This document shows positions 47,897 through 61,533 of a stretch of 64,000 bases of DNA, one piece after another. This stretch comes from Eutypella sp. D-1 (lineage: Eukaryota > Ascomycota > Sordariomycetes > Xylariales > Diatrypaceae): positions 5,022,001 to 5,086,000 of the forward strand of contig JAJTTP010000001.1 in assembly GCA_023313575.1 (NCBI GenBank). The letters are read 5' to 3'. Within the stretch, counting starts at the first letter, position 1; every line of letters begins with the position of its first letter. A model generated the notes under the pieces. That model was given only the letters and a program-made list of their open reading frames with translations. It had not been told where the DNA came from and ran no database searches. The position numbers and the translations under genes were made by a program.

Positions 47897-49769
47897 GGTG
47901 ATGTTCAGGGCCGGGCCAGCAAGGCCAACTACCTACATGTACCAGGTAATGTTCTAACCCGGAAGGGTTCTTAGGGAAGGTTGATGATGAGCACGCACAG
48001 TACAACCGTGTCCTCAATTGCTGCCGGTGGCAGAGGAAGAGCCTCGAATTGGTGGGTTATCGAACTCGTTGTGGGGACTTTTGAGGCGTTTCCCCCGGGC
48101 CTATGTAACTGCCAGTTTGAGCCAGCCCTGTCAAAGTTCAAACTATAAATAGGTACATCAGATTCCTAGCCTCCCTGCATACTGGCCGTAGGTATTATAC
48201 GTTTATAGTTAGCAGGCTTCTTCCCAGATTGCCACAAAGGGAAGTCAATTTTGCCTTTGTATGTACATACTGTCTTCTCGGAGTTCTGCTTCCTGGCTGA
48301 CAATTTATAAAGCTACAATGCGGAAAATAGTAAGGGTAAGCTGATGATCTGGCCAATACCTCTATCTATCCATCGGGAGCAGCTCGATAAGGTTTGCATT
48401 TACTGTGATATTGAAAGCGTGTCAATATTCGTCGGCATTTAAATATATCAGGCCATGTACGGAGCACGGAGCTTGCATATTGAATAATGAGCCACTTGGC
48501 CTACATCATCGGAAATTTCTGTGGCGAAAGGCCGACGACCCTTCAGCCACAACCCAATGGGCGCACATACCGGAAGGCAGTGATGATGAAATAAAGAATA
48601 AATGGCTATAATTCGAAGGTTCACTCTCCAAGGGATTCTCATCTATATGAGTGACCTTTCCAAGGGTTGGAAACGACCATCACCAAAGCCAACAAGACTG
48701 TACTATGGTAGATAGTAACCTCAAGAGAGCAGAATGATGATTTTATTCTTGGGGTTCACAAGGACTTCTGACTTCTCAAGTACATTGCCCTGTTCGATCG
48801 AACTATAACATCTAGTAGTAGTAAGGGAAAAGGTATGCTAGGCATGTAGAAGGGGCCTCGCCGGGCTATATGAGATTCTTCAGGTCGAGCCTAATTATTC
48901 TATTTATAAGCAAGCACCCAACAAAACCAGTTCGACACTAGAAACTTCAAGTTGTCCTGTAACCCTTCCTCCCCCCACGTCTATCTGACATTATCCTCCG
49001 CTTTGGCTTTACATGGTAATTATGCCCATGCCCATTCTTACAGCATACGTTAGTAGTGGTGGGGTGGAACTCTTTTGTGCCCGTTGCTCATGTATTATAT
49101 ATACATGCTTATAGATAGATCCGTATTGCGATCTTCAGTGGGAATATTGCGCCTTTCGTCTGAGAGTCTCCCCTCTATCATGTGCGAAGTGTGTGTTGAT
49201 TCGTAAGCCGGTCAGGAAGAAAAAAAAAGAAAGATAGGTTAAGTCGAACTATCTTGTAGTCCCAGGTGCGACGACAAATCTATGTATCCGCAATGGTCCC
49301 TCCTCCGGCGCCGGTTTTTAGTAGGAGCCGCAAAACGGCCTACCTTATCGATACTCCTTTGGGCATAGCATGACGGGCGCCTCTCGACCCGAACCCCCCT
49401 ACCCTACCCTACCCTAGATACACCGTTCCTACGGCGGCGGCTCCGCTGATCTGCTAAAAAGAAGCCCGGGACCTTTGCCGGATCCGCCACAGCGGGTTTT
49501 GTTTTTGCAAGAGCAACCCACGTAGATAGCGACCGCATAGCGTAGATAGTGGTGTAGTAAATCCGCTGCCGTTTCGTTTTCTCTCGAAAAGGAATTCTTG
49601 GCTTTCTTTCCCTTCGCAGTCGAATCAGGGTAGGGTGGGCAGCAAGCAACCAATAACGCAGAGCGAGGTATGTACATTGATAACTACGTGCACCATGCAA
49701 CCTGCGGCAGATCGCATAGTTAGAAAGTAGATAGCTTAAGCACATAGCATATGTAGACCCCAAAGCTTG

Positions 49770-49789
49770 GTGCGTGCGTGCGTGCGTGC
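49770..49789. repeat. Microsatellite (GTGC)5
   Basis: Five perfect copies of a 4-base unit in intergenic DNA. Confidence 0.85.
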
Positions 49790-51712
49790 TCCTCACTTTT
49801 ACATACTTGTACATTACATAGGAGAAGCTTGGATATAGTCGCCAAGCACTCGCTGCCGATGTATGTAGGCTGGCAACCTGGTCAGGTATATAAGCGCCTT
49901 GAACGCAGATAAGGGACTTTGCTTGTGTTTTCGATGCTTAATAATCCATGGTATCTGGCGACTTGGCACTCGTGAGGTAGCAAATGTCAGTCAATACTAC
50001 TCTAACTACCATATCTAGTTGTGTATGAAGCCACTGAAGGTAAGTATATAGAGTGGTACCTAGGTAATGCTATGCGGAATATGATTGTTTATTACTGTTT
50101 GTAGCTATATAAGGCACCGGGACATACCGCCGTCTCCCGTCTGCGACCGCATCCACTATGCCGGAACCATCCGTCGTATAGCTTCCCTTTCTACAAGTAG
50201 GTTTTTCCTTTTTCTGGGTCCGTCTGAGGAACCGGACCCCCTCAAAAGCATCGACCTTGGTGGCCCCGGGACCGTGCTCAGGCTTCCTCGCGAACGGTGG
50301 TTAGGCGGCGCTATCACCGTATCACCGTATCACCTAGCTTAGGGGTCGGGGATAGTATGGCGATAAGGGAGTAAACCCCTAAAAACCCCCTCCCCATTCC
50401 CTGGCCCGGCGGGCGGTCTGGCTTTTTTTGAGCACGGGAGATCTTGCCTTTGGAACCTCATCACACTGTCGATCGGCTTCCATACCTAGTTTGCTGGCCT
50501 GAACTTCCAATTTTTTTGAACACTGCTTGCGTTTCTGTTGTTGTCGTTTTGCTTCTTTTGTTTTCTCTTTGGGGAAAAAAGGGCTTCACGCTCCAGCTAC
50601 ATATGTATGGGCGACATAAGCTAGTAGTTCAGTCCATGGTTATGGGAAAAATAGGGGTCAGCTAAATACACTAGTCAGCAGCTTTCTTTAGCAAGGCTTA
50701 GTGAGTGGGTAATTTTGAATCCTGGCAAACTGGAATGCACATATGTAATATGTACAGTACTCTGTAGCTATGCCAGAATAACAATAGCCAACAACTACGG
50801 AGGCCGGGGTGAAGCAGAATTTCACGGCACTGTTACGGCCGCTGCGACAGCAGCAAACCGTTACTATCCTATCTACCTAGATAGGCAATTGGCACTTCAT
50901 ATGGTCGTCATAAATATCGGTATATAGCCGAAGTGGAAATTTGGTCGTTCCCAAACCGGCTCTCGGTCGTGAATGCCGGCACGGCACAGGAGGTTTCGAA
51001 TCGCATTAATAATCAACATTAGAAAAAATAAAACCCCCCCTCGAATACCCTGATCACGTCAGTCTCGGTATGAGTCAATGAGTCAAGAACCCCATCGAAA
51101 TTTTACTTATCTAGCGGTGGGTTTTCCCTCTAGTTGAAAGCAGAGATCTAGACTTTTTATGAGCCATCCCTTCTCTCGCATCACATCACATATACATATG
51201 TAAGCCCCGATAGATCATCTTCGCAAAGTCCGACGAATCGGCGTACCGCGTTTCTATGCCCGAACCCACTCCAAAGGTTGCGTAGCGGTCGCCGTCCCTC
51301 CTTGCATATGGAGTACTACGATGGAGCGATTGCCCGGGGGGTAGGGTGGGTTGAAGTTTCGCGGGAGGATGACCGTCCGGGTTGACAGGGTGACTTACTT
51401 ATCAGGTTGCGTTCTTTGATTAACAATCAAACGCCCAGACGTGCCCGCCCGCGTCATCTATGATGATATCTTCACACCAGGACCCATCGTCTTATCAATC
51501 CGTGGGAGGAAGTAGCTATCAATATAAAACCCGGCGTATGAGCCTCGTCCCTCCATTGCGCGTGTCATGCTCCCTTTTTCTCTTCGAATTTTCTCTTGTA
51601 GCCCACCTCGTAGTGATCTTCCCAACGCTCCACTCACAGAGACCTGGTCCTGAATAGAAGGAACCCAGATAATTGTGAGCGGGCAGGGTTGAACACTCTG
51701 CAGGTATTCGCC

Positions 51713-54700
51713 ATGTGGCGCGCAATTTCACGAGACGGTGAAGCTAATCGCCACCCAGACTCCGAGCCTCAGCCCAACCCATGGCACCAGGGAGATCCGC
51801 ACCCGGCTGTGGGTGAGCCTCAATCGGCGGCCGCCGCTGCGGCAGGAGAGGCGGACGGGACCTGGGGCGAGCGGGACGTAGGCGAGATCAATGAGCGGGA
51901 AGCAAGACACGAGTATGAGGCCCTGAGAACCGACCTCATCCAGCTCCACAAGACGCGGACACGGGATACACAGGCCAGCAAAGCGACTGTCGGCCGCACC
52001 AAGAGCCACACCGCCGCATCTAAGACAAGACTGCCGTCGGCACACGGGGACGCCAAAGTTGAGGATGTCGAGCAGGCGGAGGAGGGCAAAGCCGAGGAGG
52101 ATTCGGACGATGAGTTCGAGCTGAGTGACTTTATGCGGGAGGGCCACTTTGAGAAGCGAACGGAGGACGGCTCGGCGAAGAAGGTCGGCGTCGTCTACGA
52201 GAACCTCACCGTCAAGGGATCTGGCAGTACAGCAACTTTCGTTCGCACTGTCCCCGACGCCATCCTGGGCACCTTTGGCCCTGACCTGTACCACCTGCTG
52301 TGTCGCGCTATGCCCTTCCTACGATTTAGGAAGCCGCAGACACGAACCCTGATTCACGACTTTACCGGCTGTGTAAGAGACGGCGAAATGATGCTCGTCC
52401 TCGGTCGCCCCGGCTCGGGCTGCAGCACGTTTCTCAAAGCGGTCAGCAACAACCGCGATTCGTTCGCCGCCGTCGAGGGCGAGGTCTCGTACGGCGGTAT
52501 CCCTGCCGACCGGCAAAGGAAGCTATACCGCGGCGAGGTCACCTACAACGATGAAGACGACATCCACTTCGCCTCGCTGAGCGTGTGGCAGACCCTCACC
52601 TTCGCGCTGATGAACAAGACCCGGCGTAGCGCGAGCGAGGAGATCCCGATCATCGCTAACGCTCTCCTGCGCATGTTCGGCATCGGGCACACGCGCAACA
52701 CCCTGGTCGGCGACAACTTTATTCGCGGCGTCTCGGGCGGCGAGCGAAAGCGCGTGTCCATCGCCGAGACGCTGGCCTCCAAGCCCACGGTGATCGCGTG
52801 GGACAACTCGACGCGCGGCCTCGACGCCTCCACCGCCCTCGACTACGCCCGCTCCCTGCGCATCATGACCGACATCAGCAACCGCACCACGCTGGTGACG
52901 CTGTACCAGGCCGGCGAGGGCATCTACGAAGTCATGGACAAGGTGCTGGTGATCGACCACGGGCGCCAGATTTACTGCGGCCCCGCGCGCGAGGCGAAGC
53001 AGTACTTCGTCGACCTCGGTTTCGAGTGCCCAGAGCGACAGACGACGGCGGACTTCCTGACCGCGGTGACGGATCCCAATGAACGCCGGCTGCGGCCCGG
53101 GTTCGAGGACCGCGCGCCCCGCACCGCCGAGGAGTTCGAGGCGGCCTTCCGCGCCTCGCCCAACCACCAGCGCCTCCTGGCCGACGTCGAGGACTACAAG
53201 GCGTACCTGCGTCGGACGGGGTACGCGGACGCGCGGAGCTTCGAGGGCGCGGTGCGGGAGTCCAAGTCGGGCGGCGTGCACAACGACAAGTCGCCGTACA
53301 CGGTGTCGTTCGTGCGGCAGGTGCTCGCGTGCACGCGGCGTGAGTTCTGGCTGCTCTTCGGCGACACCACGACGCTGTGGACCAAGCTGTTCATCGTGGT
53401 GTCGAACGGCCTGATCGTCGGGTCCCTGTTCCACGGGCAGCCGGCGACGACGGCGGGCGCGTTCACCCGCGGTGGCGCCGTATTCTTCTCTATTGTCTTC
53501 CTTGGTTGGCTGCAGATGTCCGAACTTATGAAGGCCGTGTCCGGCCGCGACGTTGTCGCCCGCCACCGTGACTACGCCTTCTACCGGCCCTCGGCGGTCG
53601 CCATCGCGCGCGTCCTCCAGGACCTCCCCGTCGTCGCCGTCCAGGTCTGCATATTCGGGCTGACGATGTACTTCATGACCGGCCTCGATGTCGAGGCGGG
53701 CAAGTTCTGGATCTACATGCTGTATGTCTACGTGACGACTATCATGCTGACCGCAATGTACCGCATGTTCGCGAGCCTGTCGCCCGAGATCGACACGGCA
53801 GTGCGCTTCTCGGGCATCGCCCTCAACCTGCTCGTCATCTTCACCGGTTACGTCATCCCCAAGACCCAGCTGCTGTCCAAGTACATCTGGTTCGGCTGGC
53901 TGTACTGGGTCAACCCCATCAGCTACGCCTTCGAGGCCGTCCTGTCCAACGAGTTCACCGGCCGCACCATGGACTGCGCCCCCGAGCAGCTCGTGCCCCG
54001 GGGCCCGGGCGCCGTCCCAGGATACCAGGGCTGCGCCATCGCGGGCGCTGCCACTAATTCCCGCGCCGTTGGCGGCGACGACTACCTAGACGCCGCCTAC
54101 AGCTACACCCGCTCCAACCTGTGGCGCAACTTCGGCGTCCTGATCGCCTTCGCCGTGCTCTACATCGCTATCACCACCGCCGCCACCGAGCTCGTCAGCT
54201 TCAAGGGTGGCGAGGGCGCCGGCGCACTAGTTTTCAAAAAGACGCACGGGGCGGAGGAGCGGGCACGTAAAGCCGCGGCGCCCGCGGACGAGGAGAAGGC
54301 CGTCGGCGGTGGCGCCGATAGCAGCGGGTCCTCCGCTGTGCTCGCCGACCCGCTGCCTGCTGCTGCTGCGGCGCAACAAGGTGACAAGGTTGAGGCTGAG
54401 ACAGATGCCTCAGCCGCCTCCAGCCAGTCGACAAAGAGCGATTCCATCTTCACATGGCGCGACATCGAGTACACGGTGCCGTACATGGGGGGCGAGCGCA
54501 AGCTGTTGAACAAGGTGAGCGGGTACGCGAAGCCGGGGATCATGGTGGCGCTGATGGGGGCGTCGGGGGCGGGCAAGACGACGCTGCTGAACACGCTGTC
54601 GCAGCGGCAGAAAGTCGGGGTGGTGTCGGGTGAGATGCTGGTGGACGGGCGCCCGCTGGGCGCCGGGTTCCGCCGCAGCGCCGGGTTCTGCATGCAGGGC

Positions 54701-56803
54701 GATATCCACGACGGCACGCAGACGGTGCGCGAGGCGATCGAGTTCTCGGCCCTGCTGCGCCAGGACCGCCAAACCCCCCGCGCCGAGAAGCTCGCCTACG
54801 TCGACCGCGTCGTCGACCTCCTCGAGCTCGGCCCCCTGCAACACGCCGTCGTCAGTTCCCTCGGCGTCGAACAGCGGAAAAGACTCACCATTGGCGTCGA
54901 GCTCGCCGCCAGGCCCTCCCTGCTCCTCTTCCTTGATGAACCCACATCCGGTCTCGACTCCCAATCCGCCTACTCCATCATCAGGTTCCTAAAGAAGCTC
55001 AGCAGGGCCGGCCAGGCTATCGTATGCACGTAAGTATCATTGCCTCTCGAATTTCGCCACCCTTCCATCTCCTTTTACTCTTTTCTCCACCACTAGCCCC
55101 CTCCCCCCCTAAGCTTGGCTCTAACCCTAATTCTCCGACAGGATCCACCAGCCGAGCTCGGTACTGATCCAGCAGTTCGACATGGTACTGGCGCTGAACC
55201 CGGGGGGCAATACATTCTACTTCGGGCCGATCGGGGACAACGGGCGAGACGTGACGGAGTACTTCGCAGCGCGGGGCGCCGTCTGCCCGCCAAACAAGAA
55301 CGTCGCGGAGTTCATCCTCGAGACGGCAGCGCGCCCCCACCGCCGCCCCGACGGCTCCCGCGTTGACTGGAACGACGAGTGGCTGCACAGCGAGCAGGCG
55401 GCGCGCGTCCTCGAAGAGATCGAGGGGATCGCGCGCTCGCGCAACGCCACCACCGCCGACGAGCCCCAGCAGCAACAGCAGCAGGACCAGGACCAGGAAG
55501 GCTCGGAGTACGCGGTGTCGACGTGGGTGCAGACGGTAGAGCTGACGCGGCGGATGTTCCGGCAGCAGTGGCGGGACCCATCGTACGCGTACGGGAAGCT
55601 ATTTGTAGCAACGGTGATGGGGATCTTCAACGGGTTCACGTTCTGGCGGCTGGGATCCTCGGTGCAAGACATGCAGAACCGGATGTTCACGTGCTTCCTG
55701 ATCGTGACGATACCCGCGACGGTGGTGAACGCGGTGGTGCCGAAGTTCGACGATAACCTCGCGCTCTGGCGCGCCCGCGAGCACCCCTCCCGCGTCTACG
55801 GCTGGGTCGCATTCTGCACCGCTAACGTCATCACCGAGGTCCCCGCCGCCCTCGCCTCCGGCCTCCTCTACTGGGCCCTCTGGTACTGGCCTACCGGCCT
55901 CCCCGCCCACGGCGGCGCTTCCGGCTACACCCTCCTCATGTCCCTGCTCATGTTCCTCTTCATGAGCTCTTGGGGTCAGTGGATCTGCGCCTTCGCGCCG
56001 AGCTTCACCGTGATTTCGAACGTAAGTTTTTCTTTCCCCTCCATAATACTTTCAACCCCCCCCCCCCCCTCTTTTCCCTGCTGGCAGATAGACAACCTCG
56101 AAAGTAAGACACATCGCTGACCAGCACCCGGAACCGCACAGGTCCTCCCCTTCTTCTTCGTCATGTTCGGCCTGTTCAACGGCGTGGTGCGGCCGTACGC
56201 GACGCTGTCCGTATTCTGGCGGTACTGGATGTACTACGTGAACCCGTCGACGTACTGGATCGGCGGGATCCTATCGGCGACGCTGGCGGGGCAGCCCGTG
56301 GAGTGCGCGCCGGGCGAGACGGCCCTGTTCGACGTGCCTCCCCCTTCAGCGGCGGGCGGCGGCGGCGCGATCAATCGCACCTGCGCCGCGTACGCCGGCG
56401 CCTTCGCCGAGACCGCCGGTGGCTACCTCCTGAACCCCGACGCCTTGTCCGGCTGCGAGTACTGCCCCTATCGCTCTGGCGACGACTTCCTGCGGACGCT
56501 GAATATCACGCCGGATGAGAAGTGGAGAGGTCAGTCTATTCCGATTCAAGCGCCCCTTATTTATGCACGGCCACCAAGGAATTTTCAAGCTGACCTTTTT
56601 CTTTTTTTCTTTCCACAGACTTCGGCATCTTCCTCGCATTCTGCATCTCCAACTGGGCGCTCGTCTACTTCTTCATCTACACGGTGCGCGTGCGGGGGTG
56701 GAGCTTCGGGTTCGGCTACGTGTTCGGCGGCCTGGGCCGGGCCGTCGATTCCGTCAAGAAAAGCATTGCTGGGGCGAAGGCGGCACCGAAGAAGTTGAAG
56801 TAG
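51713..56803 (+). CDS. PDR-type ABC (ABCG) transporter
   Basis: Four exons, 51713-55029, 55142-56021, 56142-56529 and 56619-56803, give 1589 residues. The order NBD1-TMD1-NBD2-TMD2 is typical of fungal pleiotropic-drug-resistance pumps. NBD1 has the degenerate Walker A GRPGSGCST (from 231), signature VSGGERKRVSIAE and NSTRGLDAST; NBD2 has canonical GASGAGKTT (949-957), the signature variant LGVEQRKRLTIG and LDEPTSGLDSQS. This asymmetry is a hallmark of the family. Membrane domains show the WLYWVNPISYAFEAVLSNEF and WRYWMYYVNPSTYWIGG motifs, with cysteine-bearing extracellular loops. The N-terminus (about 150 residues) is acidic and disordered. It lies in the plasma membrane and exports hydrophobic compounds (azoles, plant or self-made metabolites); the substrate is inferred. 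Confidence 0.95.
56056..56069. repeat. C14 run inside the second-last-but-one ABC intron
   Basis: Fourteen C bases within the intron at 56022-56141 of the PDR transporter gene, upstream of its branch region. Confidence 0.85.
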
Positions 56804-57380
56804 TTAAGTTAATTAAGTTTGGAGTTGGAAGAGAAGGGAGATAGGGTCGCCTTGGATGAAGTAATTTACTTAGATATGATAAGACGAAGTAATGTTGAGC
56901 TCATGAGGTGGATAGATTAATCCCATATTGGGTGGGGTGCGCGGAAGAAAATGCTGGAAAAGGGACACCATGATAGATAGACTCTGGGTGGGATTGGACT
57001 GGGTATAAAGGAAGTAGAAACAGACCGCAGCCGCTAGGCGACTGAGGACCAAAGTGCAGAAGGGCACGATCAAGATAAAATCGCGAAGCCATTTGGATAG
57101 CTTATTACAAGGGCCAAGGGAGCACGTGAAAGTTTTACATGGGAAGATGAAGAATGGCCATACAACTAGGTCCCTCACCTGGAGGGTTTATGTAAAGCCT
57201 CTAGTCGATATATACTCGTCATCGGAGTGCTGAACATGAACAAGCCAACGCATTTTAGATTCCTATGCCACGTCATTCGACATGGTGTCTATCGAGGGGG
57301 TATCAAAGAGAAATATATATATGTACAAATGCAAACTGTGCCTTGCGACCACAGGTGTAAGAACACGCCGAATCACTGAA
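56804..57380. other. Intergenic between convergent genes
   Basis: 3' regions of the PDR transporter and ALG6. No gene seen. Confidence 0.5.
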
Positions 57381-59239
57381 TCACTGCGTCTTCGCCTTCG
57401 CCTTTTCCTTCCTGGAGAGGATGCCACTTTCCGAGATCAGCATGCCCAGGCACCATAGGTAGCAGAGAGAGAAGCCGGCGGCGCCAATGCCGACATTGAC
57501 AACGGTCCAGAGGTCGGGCTTGTCCGTGGGCGGGAGGATGAACAGCTCTAGGAAGTGCCAGACGCCCATGGCAAGGTAGAAGCCGCAGTGTACCACGGAC
57601 GTGCCTAACTGGAACCAGGTATTATAGCTTCCTTGGGCATAGGCACTCATGGACGTCGGCGGCAAGCCGAGCAAATACGCCCACAATAGCGTCAACACCG
57701 CGTAGGGGATTTGCAGGTCTACCCGCTTGAGTAGCGGGAACATGGTCCACGCGCCCAGAATGTTCGCGAACCCAACCCAGGCCCTAATGTCCTTGCCCAG
57801 CCCCTGCTTTCCCGCGAGGAGGATGGTCATGGGTAGGAGCGGGAGGAGGGCGCTCTTCTCGTGGACCTGGTAGCTGAATAGGAAAAATCCCCAAGCCGTA
57901 GCCGCGAAGGTGTATGGAAGCAGTTCCTTGCGCGGCTTGAGAAAAATGATCGCGCAGGGAGGGGCGATAGAGGCGAGCGTTGCTACTAGGGATGCGCGCT
58001 GGAGTAGGGCGGTTGGAAATCTCCGTAGCTTGATGACGACGTTCGCGGCACACCAGAAGTTGGCGACCTTGTCCTCGAATAGGCCACGGGCAAAAGGGAA
58101 GACACGATGTATCATCTGAATCAGCTGCCTTACCAATGGGTAGTAGAATGCGCCCGTGTCCAGATAGTCAGACAGGAAGCCGAATATAGGTAGGGGCGAC
58201 TGCTGGCCTTCGAGTTCTGGTTGTGGATCAATTCCCCGACTAACATCGAACAGAACACCCAAGAGGAAAGGCAGAATCAGGACGGCAAAGGAGAGTATGG
58301 TAACTGCGGCAATGCCAAAGAACCGACCAATCCGGATTCTAGGGAAGACACAGCTCCCTAAGAGGAATGCGAACACAGCCGGAGCATAGTAGAGAGCCAT
58401 CTGCTTGAATCCCAGGGCGGCGACGAAGAAAATAGATGCCCACATATAACGACCAGCCACCATGCTAGACATGCTCGCCAAGACAAAGCCCAACATGACG
58501 GTGTTGTACTGAAAGTGGGCGTGATCGATAAGGATGGTGGCAGGCTGCATGAGGACAGCCACCAGGGCAACATTTGCGGTCCACTGGGCAACTCCGAAAA
58601 GCCGGCTGAACCTTCGGACGAAGATGACGGCGGCAGGAACGTAGGTGAGGTACTCGGAGACGATGACGGTGGCTCTCATGAAGATCTTAAGGGTGGGATC
58701 GTCGGAGCCACGGGAGGTGTAGAGGGCAAACCAGGAAGGATCAATGAAGGAGCCGATCTTGCCTAAGATCCAGCTATGGTAGGCGGTTAAGGGAGGGTAA
58801 TCGAGTCCCCACCACTCGAGATCGTGAAAATACCATTGTGACATGGGAAGATGCGCAGTGATCTCCATCCAATGTCTCTGAGCTTCATAATCTCCAAATA
58901 TAGGAGGCTTGTGGAAACCTAGAGGGAAGGGAGGGCAGTTATCATGCTGTCAGTGAAATTCCCTGAAGGTGAAAGTGAATAATAGCAGCAGCATCATCAT
59001 GAAGGCAACATACCAGAATAACCCCAGAGCCCAGCAGCCCATCTGAACAATCCAACAGCCATAAGGATCAAGGGCAGGACCTCCCATTGCGACAGGGAGC
59101 TTCTAGCAGGCCATAAGAAAGCAGCAAGAGGAAAGGAGGGCGTGCGTATGAGAGCTTCGGTCTTGTTTTTGGTGTTATTGTCGAATTCGGTCGTCTTTTT
59201 AGGCTTGCGCCGCGGCTTGTGAGAAGATGGAGAAGCCAT
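57381..59239 (-). CDS. ALG6: Dolichyl-phosphoglucose glucosyltransferase Alg6
   Basis: Two exons, 59239-59014 and 58918-57381 (95-base intron, GTATGT donor, CTCTAG acceptor), give 587 residues. The join makes GYSGFHKPPIFGDYEAQRHW; Asp85 in GDYEAQRHW lies in the first luminal loop where ALG6/ALG8 enzymes keep their catalytic Asp. The following WYFHDLEWWGLDYPPLTAYH is the family signature. About a dozen membrane segments follow, with HFQYNTVMLGF and FPFARGLFEDKVANFWC. The enzyme adds the first glucose to Man9GlcNAc2-PP-dolichol in the ER, from dolichyl-P-Glc. The N-terminus is basic and cytosolic, the C-terminus lysine-rich (RKEKAKAKTQ). ALG6 fits better than ALG8 because of the GDYEAQRHW form. 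Confidence 0.94.
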
Positions 59240-60036
59240 CTTTGTCTTTTGGACTCACACTTATCACTGGGTGACAAGGAGACAGGTATGAAAGGGGAGG
59301 AAATAGGAGGTAGTTCGATTTATCAACATCTGCATTGGGATGTTCGCAGTTGTGAATGAGTGAGAGGCAGTAGGTAAAGTAAGGATGGATGTGAAGTGAG
59401 AAATGAGTTCGGAAACTTTAAGCTCCTACGTATCCTTCAAGCTACGTATCGCATTACCATTAACTCCATAATTAGCCCTTCTGGGGGGCCCTTCCAGGCT
59501 TGCCCAGGGTTAGATCTCCAGTGGACTTTGGGGTTTTAGCGTGATATTCGACATATTTAGCGTGTTCCAGGTTACAAGGTAGGTTGGGTATGTAGTAGCT
59601 CTGGTGCATTATTAAACAATAGAACCGTTATCAGGATGTTACAAGATATGTATCTAGGCAAAGTAAGCTTTATCGATAACGATAACAATAGATCAACAGA
59701 TATCGCAGTCAGGCAGTGTAACATTATCCGGGTAGTTACATATGATGATGTAACCTGTAAGCTGTTGTACTTAGGTGTTGTACTTAGGTAATGGCAACCT
59801 ACCCCTTCTAGGTACACTCAGTCTACCCAACCTGGAGTACTTACAATACACTACTTTATATAGAGAACAGAACCTCACATTCTACCTACCCAGATACATC
59901 TCTAAATAGATTAAGTAGGCAGGTATAGACCTTCACCCTTAAACCTGTTTACAAATCTACAGATACTGGACATCTGGGGAGGTATCAACCTCGACAGCCT
60001 GAACGCCAAAATCCTACCTGACATCCTACAATCACC
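59240..60036. other. Intergenic, divergent ALG6/palC promoter
   Basis: About 0.8 kb, AT-rich, between divergent genes. It has direct repeats of GTACTTAGGT (59767-59790 area). No gene seen. Confidence 0.5.
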
Positions 60037-61533
60037 ATGCCTTTCCCCTTTATATTACCAACTACATCAGCCTTCTCCTTCTCTTCCAGTCTTAACTGCG
60101 AATCTCACCCCTCCCTGCCTCTCAATGCTAGTACACATCGTGGTGTCGTTAGAGACGCCTTGAAGAAGCATAAACGTCTTCCTGCTACATCTCAAGCTCC
60201 GAATCTCCCCTCTATAATCAACAGTCTAAATAACTATCTCCCGTATCTCCTTGCCATTGATGCTGGTTTGGGTGCTAGGCCGTCCCTTGACGAGGATATT
60301 ACTGTCGTTCTGATGACTACACCCACCATAGAATGGCGCCCAACCCTCTCTGACAACGCCGTGCCCGGCAAGGAGACGCCTCGTATCAAAGTCCAATCTC
60401 TAGAATATGAAATCTTCTTTGCCCTCTCCACTCTGGCTTACACGTATACCTTGCTTGCCCGTGCTTCTCTACATCCGCTCTATGTTACCTCTGGTGCCCC
60501 TGTTGGTACTCAGGAACGTACTACCGCCGTCACTACTGCGACAAAACATCTTCTAGATGCCGCTTCTATACATGACTATCTTGCCCGTCGTGCTGAGAGT
60601 CTCACAACCACTCCGCCATGCACTGATATTGCGCCTTCGACAACTCGGGCCTTAGCCTCGCTCGCCCTGGCTGAGGCGACTCTCCTGGCGGTCTTGAAAG
60701 ATGACCCCTACCCCGCTGTCGTTGCCCAAGATCGCAACAAGAATGACCGCGAATGGATGTACAAGGCCCCTGACATTCCCAAGGTCCGGGCCCATCTATT
60801 TGCTCGTCTCTGTCTGGCCGCCGCCGACCATGCGGCCCAAGCCTCATCTCTCTGCCAGTCTCCAGGAAAGGGGTTATCTAAACTCAATGAGTCGTTGTTA
60901 CGGTATCTCGAGGATCTGCGGAAGACCTGCCGTGCAAAGGCCTGCCGTTTCTTTGGAATCGATTCTGAGTTGTCTGGCCAAACAGGCAGTGCCTTAGGCT
61001 GGCTGCATTGCGGCCTCCGGGAACTCGGTGTCGAACTCCAGGAGGCGAAGAAAGGCCTCAGCCTAAGCCGCCTCAAGAAGGATTGGTCTGAGCGGCGAGA
61101 AGATAAGAAGGTGGAGAGAGATACCACCTGGGGCACTGATGCGGGCAGGCTCGAAGAAACCCGCGTGATAGAGATGTTGGAGGCCAAGTGGTCCAAGCAA
61201 AATGACACTGTAAGTCGTCAAGGATCGTTCCGTCATGGATTTCTGTCGCTTAGCCATCTCTAGATACTCACCCAGGCGGTCCCCACTCCCGCTACCCTCT
61301 TATCCACTCTACCCACGGGAAGAGAAATACACACCATGAAACCATATGTGTTCCCAGAGCTTGACCGACAGTCTCTGGAAGCAATGCGCGCTCCTCCAGA
61401 TAGGTCAGACGACTTTGGCGAGGACCAGTGGAGCTCTGATGACGAGCATAAGACTACGGGGGAAGCCCCGGTCGGCGCCTTTCCTGGAACCCACGGATAC
61501 TACAGGAGCGAAAGTGCCAGGCCATATTATTGA
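60037..61533 (+). CDS. palC: pH-response regulator PalC (BRO1 domain)
   Basis: Two exons, 60037-61209 and 61276-61533 (66-base intron, GTAAGT donor, CCCAG acceptor), give 476 residues. The N-terminal 380 residues are a BRO1-like helical domain ([76 protein letters not shown]). The second exon gives the family's conserved tail [20 protein letters not shown]. PalC links the Pal/Rim alkaline-sensing complex at the plasma membrane to ESCRT-III (Vps32), upstream of PalB and cleavage of the transcription factor PacC. Filamentous ascomycete PalC proteins are about 470-510 residues, so it is complete. Confidence 0.92.

Larger units (their letters stand above)
46936..51712. other. Gene-poor 4.8 kb region
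   Basis: No recognisable gene. It contains a 9-base minisatellite (47821-47896), a GTGC repeat (49770-49789), a CCCTA pentamer run near 49397-49417 and TACCTAGGTA at 50058-50067. The longest frame (49404-49814 minus) has no motif. It includes the promoters of ERV29 and the PDR transporter. Confidence 0.5.

Noticed and set aside
47736..48017. 93-codon frame with His-His-Gln repeats
   Set aside because: Produced by a 9-base minisatellite; no conserved flank.
49397..49417. CCCTA repeat as a second telomere tract
   Set aside because: The unit is five bases (CCCTA), not the six-base CCCTAA telomere unit.
52523..53566. 347-codon frame antisense to the PDR transporter
   Set aside because: Arises from GC-rich third positions in the sense gene; no start context or domain.
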